A stretch of 18,735 nucleotides of DNA from ATZT02 sp038124905 (GTDB lineage: Bacteria; Actinomycetota; Actinomycetes; S36-B12; UBA5976), in assembly GCA_038124905.1 (NCBI GenBank), contig JAYPCW010000021.1:1-18735 (forward strand), given 5' to 3'. A program made the translations under genes and the position numbers. Of this stretch, positions 6,387 through 13,697 are shown in pieces. Below the pieces are notes generated by a model. That model was not told where the DNA came from, did no database searches, and saw only the letters and a program-made list of their open reading frames with translations. Each line of letters opens with the position of its first letter. The stretch's first letter is position 1.

Positions 6387-7883
6387 TTGTCCCCAAAAAA
6401 AACAACTTTAGATCTTAATGTTCCTGAGCGCATCATTGATATTGATGTATCAGATGAAATGCGTGAATCCTTTTTAGAGTACGCCTATTCGGTTATCTAC
6501 GCGCGAGCATTACCAGACGCAAGAGATGGTTTAAAGCCAGTTCAAAGACGCATACTTTTTCAGATGAACGAGATGGGTTTGCGACCTGATCGTGGCCACG
6601 TGAAAAGCGCACGAGTCGTTGGCGAAGTGATGGGTAAGTTGCACCCGCATGGCGATAGCGCTATTTATGACGCACTAGTGAGAATGGCACAACCGTTTTC
6701 TTTACGACTACCACTGATTGACGGCCAAGGTAACTTTGGTTCGCTAGATGATGGCCCAGCCGCAATGCGTTATACCGAATGTCGCTTGACTGCAGCTGCT
6801 CTCAGCATGACTGAATCACTAGATGAAGATGTAGTTGATTTTCGTGCTAACTACGACGGACGTGAAGTAGAACCAAGCGTTTTGCCCGCCGCCTTTCCCA
6901 ATCTCTTAGTTAATGGAGCTAGCGGTATCGCTGTTGGTATGGCAACGAATATGCCACCCCACAATCTGGGTGAAGTGATTGCTGCCTTGCGTCATTACAT
7001 CGAAAATCCAAAAGCTTCGTTAGATGAATTAATGTCATTTGTTCCAGGTCCAGATTTACCTGGTGGCGGTGAAATTTTGGAGTTGGCAAATATTCGCGAG
7101 GCTTACCTTAGCGGCCGTGGAACTTTCAAAATGCGCGCAAAAGCCACAATCGAAACAGTAACGGCTCGTAAAAAAGGTATTGTGATAACCGAATTACCCT
7201 TCAATGTTGGCGCCGAGCGAGTCATTGATCGCATTAAGTCCTTAGTTGAATCCAAAAAACTTAAAGGAATTTCAAGAGTTATTGACTTAACAGATGGAGA
7301 AAAAGGCTTACGACTGGTGATCGAAGTCAAATCAAGTCACGAGCCAGACGAACTTTTAGCTGAGTTGTATCGACTTACCCCAATGGAGGAATCCTTTTCA
7401 ATAAATTCAGTGGCGCTAGTAGATGGCAAGCCAAGAACTCTCGGGCTGGCCGAACTACTTCAGGTGTATCTGAAACATCGACTTGCGGTAGTAACTAGAA
7501 GAAGCGAATTTAGATTAAATAAAGCTAATGATCGTTTGCACTTAGTTGATGGTTTGCTTTTAGCAATTGTTGATATAGACAAAATAATAAAGATCATTCG
7601 TGGTAGCCAAGACACCCAAATGGCGCGGGAAAAGTTGATAAAAACTTTCAAATTAAGTGAACTGCAAGGAAACTACATTTTAGAAATGCCCTTACGCCGC
7701 TTAACAAAAACTTCAAAGATTGAACTTGAAGCCGAGCAGGCTGAATTACATAAAAGCATTGCAGAGCTAAAAGCTATTTTGGCAAGTGATAAGAAGTTAA
7801 AGAAAATTGTCTCTGACGAGTTAAAGGAAGTTAGCGAAAGATTTGCCACCCCTCGACGCACTACCTTGCTAGAAAATGAATGA
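6387..7883 (+). CDS. parC: DNA topoisomerase IV-type subunit A lacking the C-terminal domain
   Basis: Type IIA topoisomerase breakage-reunion subunit. Together with a ParE/GyrB-type ATPase (not in this window) it passes one DNA duplex through another. The N-terminal half matches the actinobacterial ParC type rather than GyrA (SVIYARALPDARDGLKPVQRRILFQM at 35-60 contains these signs). The catalytic tyrosine is Y129 in AAMRYTE. The quinolone pocket reads HPHGDSAIYDAL with the sensitive-type S91 and D95. Winged-helix, tower and coiled-coil/exit-gate regions are intact to about residue 485. The protein then ends at ATPRRTTLLENE, residue 498. Usual ParC or GyrA chains go on for about 300 residues as a beta-pinwheel that binds and bends DNA; here that whole domain is absent. 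The stop lies inside an 8-base overlap with the next gene. The start is TTG with AAGG nine bases upstream. Confidence 0.93.
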   Translation: MSPKKTTLDLNVPERIIDIDVSDEMRESFLEYAYSVIYARALPDARDGLKPVQRRILFQMNEMGLRPDRGHVKSARVVGEVMGKLHPHGDSAIYDALVRMAQPFSLRLPLIDGQGNFGSLDDGPAAMRYTECRLTAAALSMTESLDEDVVDFRANYDGREVEPSVLPAAFPNLLVNGASGIAVGMATNMPPHNLGEVIAALRHYIENPKASLDELMSFVPGPDLPGGGEILELANIREAYLSGRGTFKMRAKATIETVTARKKGIVITELPFNVGAERVIDRIKSLVESKKLKGISRVIDLTDGEKGLRLVIEVKSSHEPDELLAELYRLTPMEESFSINSVALVDGKPRTLGLAELLQVYLKHRLAVVTRRSEFRLNKANDRLHLVDGLLLAIVDIDKIIKIIRGSQDTQMAREKLIKTFKLSELQGNYILEMPLRRLTKTSKIELEAEQAELHKSIAELKAILASDKKLKKIVSDELKEVSERFATPRRTTLLENE

Positions 7884-8376
7884 TTTTGCAATTTACCGCG
7901 CTCAAGTAATCACCGTATCTACCAGAAGTTTTAAGGGTGTTTGGGAAGATACTTCGGGCCCAGCGATCGTAGAAAAATTAAAATCTTGGGGGCTAGATTG
8001 CCCAATGCCGATAATCGTGCCAGATGGCGAAGCGGTAAAAGACGCCTTGCAGTCAGCAGTAGCAACTGGCTTTCACCTCATAATCACCAATGGTGGAACT
8101 GGCCTTTCCCCTTCCGACCTGACTCCAGAAATGACAAAGCAAGTTATAGAGCGTGATGCTCCTGGGATCGCCGCCTTAATTCGAGAATATGGTTTGGCTA
8201 AAGGAGTGGTTAACAGTTCACTTTCACGCGCAGTGGCTGGGGTTGCCCAAAAATCGCTGATCATAAATTTCCCGGGATCACTTGGCGGTGTGAATGATGC
8301 GCTTAAGGCAATTGAGCCGATTTTGTTACATGCCTTAGAGCAGATAGCGGGTAGTGACCACCTTAGGCGTGGTTAG
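7876..8376 (+). CDS. MoaB/MogA family molybdenum cofactor protein
   Basis: A 166-residue member of the MoaB/MogA family, which adenylylates molybdopterin before metal insertion; some members have no proven activity. Visible motifs are VSTRSFKGVWEDTSGP (14-29, with D25-T-S-G), the family hallmark TNGGTGLSPSDLTPE (71-85), and a C-terminal FPGSLGGVNDAL (about 132-143). Length and fold pattern are complete. The ATG overlaps the parC stop by eight bases (ATGAATGA arrangement), implying translational coupling; the functional link to a topoisomerase is not obvious. No other molybdenum cofactor gene is in the window, so whether the pathway is present cannot be judged here. Confidence 0.92.
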   Translation: MNDFAIYRAQVITVSTRSFKGVWEDTSGPAIVEKLKSWGLDCPMPIIVPDGEAVKDALQSAVATGFHLIITNGGTGLSPSDLTPEMTKQVIERDAPGIAALIREYGLAKGVVNSSLSRAVAGVAQKSLIINFPGSLGGVNDALKAIEPILLHALEQIAGSDHLRRG

Positions 8377-8420
8377 CGATCTTTGTTATCCCAGGAGAGG
8401 ATAATTACGTACAAATTGAA

Positions 8421-9248
8421 ATGGGAGTCTTCTTGTTAAAAGCAAAATCTTCTTTTGTTGCCTTGATAGCTGCAACAGCCCTTACTGCTTGCTCGAGCCC
8501 AGTCACAAATATTTCGGAAGCAAGCGATGCCGCGCTTTCAGATTCGATGGAAATTGGAAGAGTTGAAGAATTCGCTCCTGACCGTCAAATTATTCAAACT
8601 GGCTCAGTCACCTTAAGAGTTGATGAAATTACAGAAAGCATTCCCGAAGTAGTTGCTCTAACGGAATCTTTAGCAGGTCGAATTGATGATCAATCCCAAT
8701 ATACCGATCCAACCCAAGAAAAAGTTACAAGTGCAAATCTATTGGTTCGAATTCCCGTTGAAAGCTACCAAGTATTCATTGATGAAGTTACTAAATTAGG
8801 TAATGTTGAAGCACTTAACGTCTCAAGTACTGATGTCACGCTGCAAAGCGTGGATCTTGAGGCCCGCATTAACTCTCTAGAGAATTCGATATCTCGCCTA
8901 GAGCAATTAGTGCAAGAAGCAACAAATGTTGCAGACCTAATCGCGGCAGAGTCTGCGTTGGCCGAGCGACAAGCCGAACTCGATGGTTTGCTTTCTCAGC
9001 AAAAGTATTTAAGCGACCAAGTGACACTAGCTTCTATCTATGTTTACTTATTGCGTAAGGATGCCTTGGATTCAGCAACACCCATTGGCTTTTGGGCTGG
9101 GCTAGAAAGAGGATTTGAAAGCGTGCTTCTCGCCTTGGGAAACAGCACTACCTACCTGGGGCTTGTGCTTCCGTGGATTCTGGCAGTGGCGCTGCTCTTG
9201 CTGGTAGCCAAGATAATCAAATGGGCACTAAATAAGCGACGCCGGTGA
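8421..9248 (+). CDS. DUF4349 domain lipoprotein with C-terminal membrane helix
   Basis: A 275-residue exported protein. The N-terminus is a lipoprotein signal peptide: basic n-region, hydrophobic core and lipobox LTAC with the lipidated cysteine at C24. A DUF4349-type domain (about 55-215) follows, opening with the characteristic QIIQTGSVTLRVDEI and including a long helical coiled coil (about 145-200, SLENSISRLEQLVQEA region). A C-terminal membrane helix (about 243-265) ends in a basic KRRR tail. The protein is thus held to the outer face of the membrane at both ends. DUF4349 has no firm function. The start is ambiguous: ATG at 8421 lacks an SD, whereas the in-frame TTG at 8433 has GGGAG five bases upstream and still leaves a good signal peptide. 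The latter may be the true start. Confidence 0.85.
   Translation: MGVFLLKAKSSFVALIAATALTACSSPVTNISEASDAALSDSMEIGRVEEFAPDRQIIQTGSVTLRVDEITESIPEVVALTESLAGRIDDQSQYTDPTQEKVTSANLLVRIPVESYQVFIDEVTKLGNVEALNVSSTDVTLQSVDLEARINSLENSISRLEQLVQEATNVADLIAAESALAERQAELDGLLSQQKYLSDQVTLASIYVYLLRKDALDSATPIGFWAGLERGFESVLLALGNSTTYLGLVLPWILAVALLLLVAKIIKWALNKRRR
8423..8427 (+). promoter_or_regulatory. Shine-Dalgarno pointing to a TTG start at 8433
   Basis: GGGAG is followed by five bases and then TTG at 8433, in frame with the DUF4349 gene. No such site lies before the ATG at 8421. If used, the lipoprotein precursor is four residues shorter. Confidence 0.45.
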
Positions 9249-9266
9249 AATAAACCCCTAGGTCAC

Positions 9267-9332
9267 TTGCCCATTTATCTACTCATCTACTAAGTTATCT
9301 AAAAACCGGTAGGACACTTACCTGAACAGGAG
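9267..9332 (+). promoter_or_regulatory. Candidate promoter and SD of the ABC ATPase gene
   Basis: In the 90-base gap before the ATPase gene, TTGCCC (9267-9272), an 18-base spacer and TAAGTT (9291-9296) form a plausible promoter. A clear SD, AGGAG (9328-9332), stands six bases before the GTG start at 9339. Nothing else is visible in the gap. Confidence 0.4.
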
Positions 9333-9338
9333 TTTGCC

Positions 9339-10400
9339 GTGACTGAAGTACGTTTCGAAAATGCAACTCGCATTTATGAAAAAACACATGCCCCAGCTGT
9401 AGACAAGTTGAATATGACTGTCGAGTCTGGTGAGTTTTTGGTGTTAGTTGGACCATCAGGCTGTGGAAAATCCACAACCCTTCGCATGTTAGCTGGACTT
9501 GAGCCAACTAACGCTGGTGCTATTTACATCGGTGGACAAGATGTGACTGACGTAGCTCCTAAAGATAGAGACGTGGCAATGGTTTTCCAGAACTACGCTC
9601 TTTATCCACACATGACCGTGGCTGAAAACATGGCATTTGCTTTGACGATTCAAAAAATGAATAAGTCAGAGATCGAAAAACGTGTGAATGAAGCAGCCAA
9701 ACTCCTGGATTTGGAACAATATCTAACAAGAAAACCAAAGGCCCTCTCTGGTGGTCAGCGCCAGCGTGTGGCAATGGGTCGTGCAATTGTTAGAAACCCA
9801 CGAGTCTTCTTAATGGATGAGCCGCTTTCAAACTTAGATGCAAAATTGCGTGTTCAGACTCGCACCCAGATTGCTGCACTGCAAAAACGTTTACAAACTA
9901 CCACTGTTTATGTAACCCACGACCAGGTCGAAGCTATGACAATGGGTGACAGAGTGGCGGTCTTGAAAGATGGTCTATTGCAACAAGTGGATTCCCCAAG
10001 AGCCCTTTATGACACACCAGCTAATGCGTTCGTGGCCGGATTCATTGGATCTCCAGCGATGAATGTATTCACAACAGGCCTCACAGAAAATGGAACCTCT
10101 ATCGGTGACTTTGATGTGCCAGTTTCTCGTGAAGCAAGAAGCGCTACCAATAATCAAATTCTTGTTGGGGTTAGACCTGAGGAATTTGAAATTGGATCTA
10201 GCGGAATTCCTTTCATCGTAAACTTGGTTGAAGAGTTAGGTGCCGATGCTTTTGTTTACGGAAAGATCGAAGGCACTGACACCGATATCGTTGCCAGAGT
10301 TAAGGGAAATGACCGTTATCGTGCAGGAACTCAATTGCGAGCAAAGCCTTCGAAGGTTCACTTGTTCTCAGCAATCGGAGACCAAAAAGCCATCAGTTAA
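9339..10400 (+). CDS. Sugar ABC transporter ATP-binding protein, UgpC/MsiK/MalK type
   Basis: A 353-residue cytoplasmic ATPase subunit of carbohydrate (CUT1-type) ABC importers. The nucleotide-binding domain shows Walker A GPSGCGKST (38-46), Q-loop Q84, signature LSGGQ (136-140), Walker B VFLMDEP (156-162), D-loop SNLDAKL, and H-loop H194 in VYVTHDQVEAM. The C-terminal part (about 235-353) is the regulatory TOBE/OB domain of this subfamily (GVRPEEFEI near 271-279). No permease or binding-protein gene is nearby, which resembles the shared energising ATPases MsiK of Streptomyces and MsmX of Bacillus that serve several sugar importers. A sugar kinase follows 18 bases later. It has its own promoter candidate and a good SD with a GTG start. 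Confidence 0.95.
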   Translation: MTEVRFENATRIYEKTHAPAVDKLNMTVESGEFLVLVGPSGCGKSTTLRMLAGLEPTNAGAIYIGGQDVTDVAPKDRDVAMVFQNYALYPHMTVAENMAFALTIQKMNKSEIEKRVNEAAKLLDLEQYLTRKPKALSGGQRQRVAMGRAIVRNPRVFLMDEPLSNLDAKLRVQTRTQIAALQKRLQTTTVYVTHDQVEAMTMGDRVAVLKDGLLQQVDSPRALYDTPANAFVAGFIGSPAMNVFTTGLTENGTSIGDFDVPVSREARSATNNQILVGVRPEEFEIGSSGIPFIVNLVEELGADAFVYGKIEGTDTDIVARVKGNDRYRAGTQLRAKPSKVHLFSAIGDQKAIS

Positions 10401-10418
10401 GTAGATCGATAACCCACT

Positions 10419-11360
10419 TTGCAAAAAGCTAGTTTGGTCATCGGTGAAGCCTTAGTTGATGAAGTAACTGATCTAGGTGGAGGGCAAAAGCGGATCTTTG
10501 GCGGTAGTCCCGCCAATACCGCTCTTGCCTTGTCACGACTACGAATAAAAAGTTACTTTAAAGGTAGAATTTCACAGGACTCAACAGGTCAACAAATAAA
10601 AAAATACTTAATCGGATCTGGAGTGGATTTAGCTCCTAGCATTGAAGTTGAAGATCGCGCGTTAATTATTGAAGCAAAAATACAAGGCGATGGATCAGCA
10701 AATTATTTCGCTGATTTAACAGGGTGCTCTGATTTTGGCTGGAGGGATGACGAACTAACAACAGACCTGCCCAAGGATGTTGAAGTAATTCATCTTGGCT
10801 CTCTTGCTGCAGCAGTGGAGCCTGGAGCGAGTGCTATCGAGCGCTGGATTGAAAATGTCAAATCCAGGAGGTTGGCTGGTATAAGTTTCGATCCAAATAT
10901 AAGACCTAATTTAGTTTCAGACCCCATCGCGCTAAAAGCAAGAGTTGAAAGAATTGTTGCACTAAGTGACATCGTTAAGTTAAGTCATGAAGACCTTGAG
11001 TGGCTTGATGAGAAAATGTCTAATGAAGCGATAGCTCGGCGTTGGCTTTCGCTCGGTGCAGGTGCCGTCATCGTTACTCAGGCGCAAAATGGGGCAACTT
11101 TATATTTGGACAACGGTATTGAGTTCGCTTTCTCGGCAAAAAAGATCAATCTAGTGGATACCATTGGCGCCGGAGATACATTCACCGCGGCAACTTTAAC
11201 TCAACTCCTAGAGGGTAATTTGCTAAGCCGACACGGACTGTCGCCCGATATTGCGGAAACTGTTTGGATTAAGATTCTTCAAAATTCTCTATCAACGGCT
11301 GCTATCACTTGCTCACGTTCGGGTGCAAATCCCCCAAACCGATCAGAAGTCGACTGGTAG
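10419..11360 (+). CDS. PfkB-family sugar kinase (fructokinase-like)
   Basis: A 313-residue ribokinase/PfkB-family kinase that phosphorylates a sugar with ATP. The N-terminus GEALVDEV (9-16) followed by FGGSPANTALALSRL (27-41) is the fructokinase-type substrate-binding region. The second PfkB signature, DTIGAGDTFTAA (247-258), contains the anion hole GAGD (250-253) with the catalytic base D253. Fructose is the likeliest substrate from the N-terminal pattern, but other ketoses or nucleosides cannot be excluded. It begins with TTG 18 bases after the ATPase gene and is likely cotranscribed with it, coupling sugar uptake to phosphorylation. No convincing SD is visible. The C-terminus (NPPNRSEVDW) is normal for the family. 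Confidence 0.9.
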   Translation: MQKASLVIGEALVDEVTDLGGGQKRIFGGSPANTALALSRLRIKSYFKGRISQDSTGQQIKKYLIGSGVDLAPSIEVEDRALIIEAKIQGDGSANYFADLTGCSDFGWRDDELTTDLPKDVEVIHLGSLAAAVEPGASAIERWIENVKSRRLAGISFDPNIRPNLVSDPIALKARVERIVALSDIVKLSHEDLEWLDEKMSNEAIARRWLSLGAGAVIVTQAQNGATLYLDNGIEFAFSAKKINLVDTIGAGDTFTAATLTQLLEGNLLSRHGLSPDIAETVWIKILQNSLSTAAITCSRSGANPPNRSEVDW

Positions 11361-11385
11361 ACATAAGGCTAGCTAGAGTAGTTAC

Positions 11386-11391
11386 GAGGAG
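11386..11391 (+). promoter_or_regulatory. Shine-Dalgarno fixing the bioY start
   Basis: GAGGAG ends four bases before the ATG at 11396. The open frame extends upstream to 11309, inside the kinase gene, but that stretch is non-hydrophobic and basic and has no such site, so the ATG is preferred. Confidence 0.65.
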
Positions 11392-11395
11392 AGAA

Positions 11396-11983
11396 ATGGT
11401 TAGTTTAATTATGCCGACTGTAATTGTGGATAGATGGTTTGAAAAAACTAAAGTAGCAGCGTTTGTAGAAATATCTGCGATGGTTGCCTTGACTGCGATT
11501 GCTGCACAAGTGGCAATTTATTTACCTTTCACCCCAGTTCCCTTAACTTTACAAACGTTTGTAATTTTGCTTGGAGCAGCTGCGCTAGGCGCGCAAAGAG
11601 CAGCAATTTCTCAAGTCGCTTATCTTTCCTTAGCCTTAGCTGGCCTGCCAATAATGGCTGACGGAAAAGGCGGGCTAAGCGCAATTTATGGAGCAACCAG
11701 TGGATACTTAGTGGGCTTTATTTTTGCTTCTATTCTGGCGGGTCACTTAGCAAATAAATTTACAACTAATCGATTTCGTAATGTATTTATTAGTTACTTT
11801 TTAGGTTCCCTAGTCATCTATGTCTTTGGTGTACTTGGCTTGATTTTTTATGCAAATATTAATCTTTTATCAGCGCTCTCAGTAGGCGTTATTCCCTTTG
11901 TGCTTGGTGATATCTTCAAAGCGATAGCGGCTGGCTTGCTACTCCCCTCTGCCTGGAAGCTCACTGAAATACTTCGAAAGTAG
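11396..11983 (+). CDS. bioY: BioY, substrate-binding membrane component of biotin ECF transporter
   Basis: A 195-residue hydrophobic S component for biotin uptake, with about six membrane helices. The family hallmark LPFTPVPLTLQTF (43-55) lies in the loop after the first or second helix. LAGLPIMADGKGGLSAIYG (81-99) with the GLP and GG-GL positions, then TSGYLVGF (101-108), completes the BioY pattern that lines the biotin pocket. Length is normal. The ATPase and T components (BioM/BioN or EcfA/EcfT) are not nearby; solitary BioY proteins are known and may share a general EcfAAT module elsewhere. No biotin synthesis genes are in the window, so dependence on external biotin is only a possibility. 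It starts 35 bases after the kinase and ends three bases before DUF2505. Confidence 0.93.
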   Translation: MVSLIMPTVIVDRWFEKTKVAAFVEISAMVALTAIAAQVAIYLPFTPVPLTLQTFVILLGAAALGAQRAAISQVAYLSLALAGLPIMADGKGGLSAIYGATSGYLVGFIFASILAGHLANKFTTNRFRNVFISYFLGSLVIYVFGVLGLIFYANINLLSALSVGVIPFVLGDIFKAIAAGLLLPSAWKLTEILRK

Positions 11984-11986
11984 TTT

Positions 11987-12481
11987 TTGCGTGTGACTCG
12001 AGTTTTAGAAACGAAAGTACAAATCTCGGCAACTAAGGCTCAAATTTTTGAATTACTAACAAGTCAAGATTTTAGTATCAAGAAGGCTGAGTCAACAAAT
12101 TCAAAAGTTCTTGATTTCATTAAAACAGCAGAAACAAACACACTAAAAACAACGCTGGTTAGAGAATTTGAACGAGAAATACCTAAATTAGCACGAAATT
12201 TTATCGATGAAAGAATTTTGGCAAAAGAGGTCTTTATTTGGAACTCAAATCAAGATGAAGCGCAAATTAAAATAAATATTGAACGAGCTCCCATAGAAAT
12301 TTTTGGACAATTACGACTCCTAGATATTGCTCCTGGAACTTCTGTAGAAATAAATTTAAAAATTAAATCGAGTGTGCCATTTTTCAACGAAAAGATTGAA
12401 AAATTTGCAGAAATTATTTGGGAAGATATCTCAACAGCAGAGCTAGACTTAGTTAACAGACATTTTAGGCAACATTTTTAG
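11987..12481 (+). CDS. DUF2505-like SRPBCC-fold protein
   Basis: A 164-residue soluble protein. The opening pattern (a beta strand, then ATKAQIFELLTSQDF at about 16-30, then alternating strands and a long C-terminal helix ending ELDLVNRHF) fits the SRPBCC/START-like fold and the actinobacterial DUF2505 family. Members probably bind a hydrophobic ligand, but none is well characterised. The sequence is rich in Lys, Ile and Asn with strongly A+T-biased codons. Start is TTG at 11987, three bases after bioY; the in-frame GTG at 11993 is an alternative. The last 17 bases overlap the 3' end of the convergent TadZ-like gene. Identification is from overall pattern only. Confidence 0.7.
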   Translation: MRVTRVLETKVQISATKAQIFELLTSQDFSIKKAESTNSKVLDFIKTAETNTLKTTLVREFEREIPKLARNFIDERILAKEVFIWNSNQDEAQIKINIERAPIEIFGQLRLLDIAPGTSVEINLKIKSSVPFFNEKIEKFAEIIWEDISTAELDLVNRHFRQHF

Positions 12482-13697
12482 AATTTCGATTGATTTGCCT
12501 AGCAAATTCAATTTCTCTCTGGGTAACAAAGCTTTCAAAATATTCTGTTAGCTCTATTTCGCCCTTGATCAACGAATAGCCACTACTTCCATTAAGCCAT
12601 CCTTGGGCGTAGGCATTTGGATGACTTTCATGGAACCAGATTTGATTCTTATTAACAAATCTCTGTAGAACTTTATAGATTAAGTCCCTATCATCTCTCT
12701 TAAAATTCAAATCATCGAATTGATTAACAATCACAGTGCATTTTCTAAGATCTAGTAAGTTTTGGTTACCAAGCACTTCAGCCGCTCGAATGATGCCAAG
12801 TGGAGTAGATTTAACCACAAAAATTATCTCTTCCGCCAAGCTAAATAGAGGCAAAAGATGCCCAAACCTATGTGTGGCATCAAATTCTGGGTAATTAGAA
12901 TCCTTTTCGTCAGGAAGAGTCGCATTGGTATCAACTACCTGAAATGGAAATCTCCTAGCAGCTATCCTTAATAGTTTTTCAAATCCACTTCCTCTCAGCT
13001 CCATCCAACGATTAGCTCTTAAGATTCCAGTTAACACTGGAGTGTTGTCTCGACTAAACTCCAAGCAATCTGTTAATGAATCCTTAGCTAACTTACCTTT
13101 TTGTGCCAAGTGAATAGCCGCACTTAGCCCAGAGATTTCCTCAGAAATTCCTAAGCTCGCTCCTATTGCGGGTGCGCTAGCATCCGCATCAATTAACAAA
13201 CAGTTTTGTGATTTTCTATTCAAATAAGTTGCCAGATCAATAGCCAAACTAGTTCTTCCTGGAGCGCCTTCCGATCCCCAAACTGCAATCAGGCCGGGAA
13301 TTTGCTCTGGAGTTTTTTCAGCGCCCTGGTAGCTAAAATCTTGATTTAAGATATAAATTAGGTTATTAATGAATGAATCATCATCTGGATAAAATCCTAA
13401 AACTGCATCAAAATCTAACTCTGACATAAAGTCATATTTTTCGATTTCTATTTCATTAAAAATACCAATCGCAAGCGAATTTTTGCTCTTAATTCTCTCG
13501 ACAGTTTCTAAATCTAAACCAGCCAGTTCACTGGAAAGAATCACTGCTCGATATTCGCCTACTTCTAACATTGTGAAGACTTCCGTTAAATCTACGCAGC
13601 GCCTAGCAATTCTTATTAAATTAGATTCTGAAACAGCTCTTCCCATTTCCAATTCCCAATTCTTATCATCTATTGCCAATAGAATCTCAGCTCTCAT
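12465..13697 (-). CDS. TadZ/CpaE-like MinD-family ATPase with pseudo-receiver domain
   Basis: A 410-residue protein of the ParA/MinD superfamily. Residues 1-118 form an atypical receiver-like domain: the phospho-acceptor aspartate position appears replaced (VILSSELAG, 52-60), as in CpaE/TadZ. The ATPase domain begins with the P-loop GSEGAPGRTS (141-150), where the usual KGGxGKT lysines are absent and an arginine stands at the last basic position. LLIDAD (167-172) is the A' motif and VVDTNA (254-259) the Walker B equivalent. In Flp/Tad pilus systems TadZ places the pilus machine at a cell site. No tadA, tadB, tadC or pilin gene is here, so the role is open; localisation or septum-related functions are possible. 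The start overlaps the SAF gene by 11 bases. Relatives with GAPGRTT loops occur in other actinobacteria, from memory. Confidence 0.82.
   Translation of the reverse strand: MRAEILLAIDDKNWELEMGRAVSESNLIRIARRCVDLTEVFTMLEVGEYRAVILSSELAGLDLETVERIKSKNSLAIGIFNEIEIEKYDFMSELDFDAVLGFYPDDDSFINNLIYILNQDFSYQGAEKTPEQIPGLIAVWGSEGAPGRTSLAIDLATYLNRKSQNCLLIDADASAPAIGASLGISEEISGLSAAIHLAQKGKLAKDSLTDCLEFSRDNTPVLTGILRANRWMELRGSGFEKLLRIAARRFPFQVVDTNATLPDEKDSNYPEFDATHRFGHLLPLFSLAEEIIFVVKSTPLGIIRAAEVLGNQNLLDLRKCTVIVNQFDDLNFKRDDRDLIYKVLQRFVNKNQIWFHESHPNAYAQGWLNGSSGYSLIKGEIELTEYFESFVTQREIEFARQINRNSKNVA

Noticed and set aside
7870..8376. Frameshifted pinwheel domain of ParC downstream of its stop
   Set aside because: Sequence after the stop is a clear, complete MoaB/MogA protein in another frame with no GyrA-box or pinwheel repeats, so the domain is truly absent here rather than frameshifted.
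11309..11395. Longer N-terminus for BioY from TTG at 11309
   Set aside because: Adds 29 basic, non-hydrophobic residues that overlap the sugar kinase gene; a strong SD precedes the ATG at 11396 instead.
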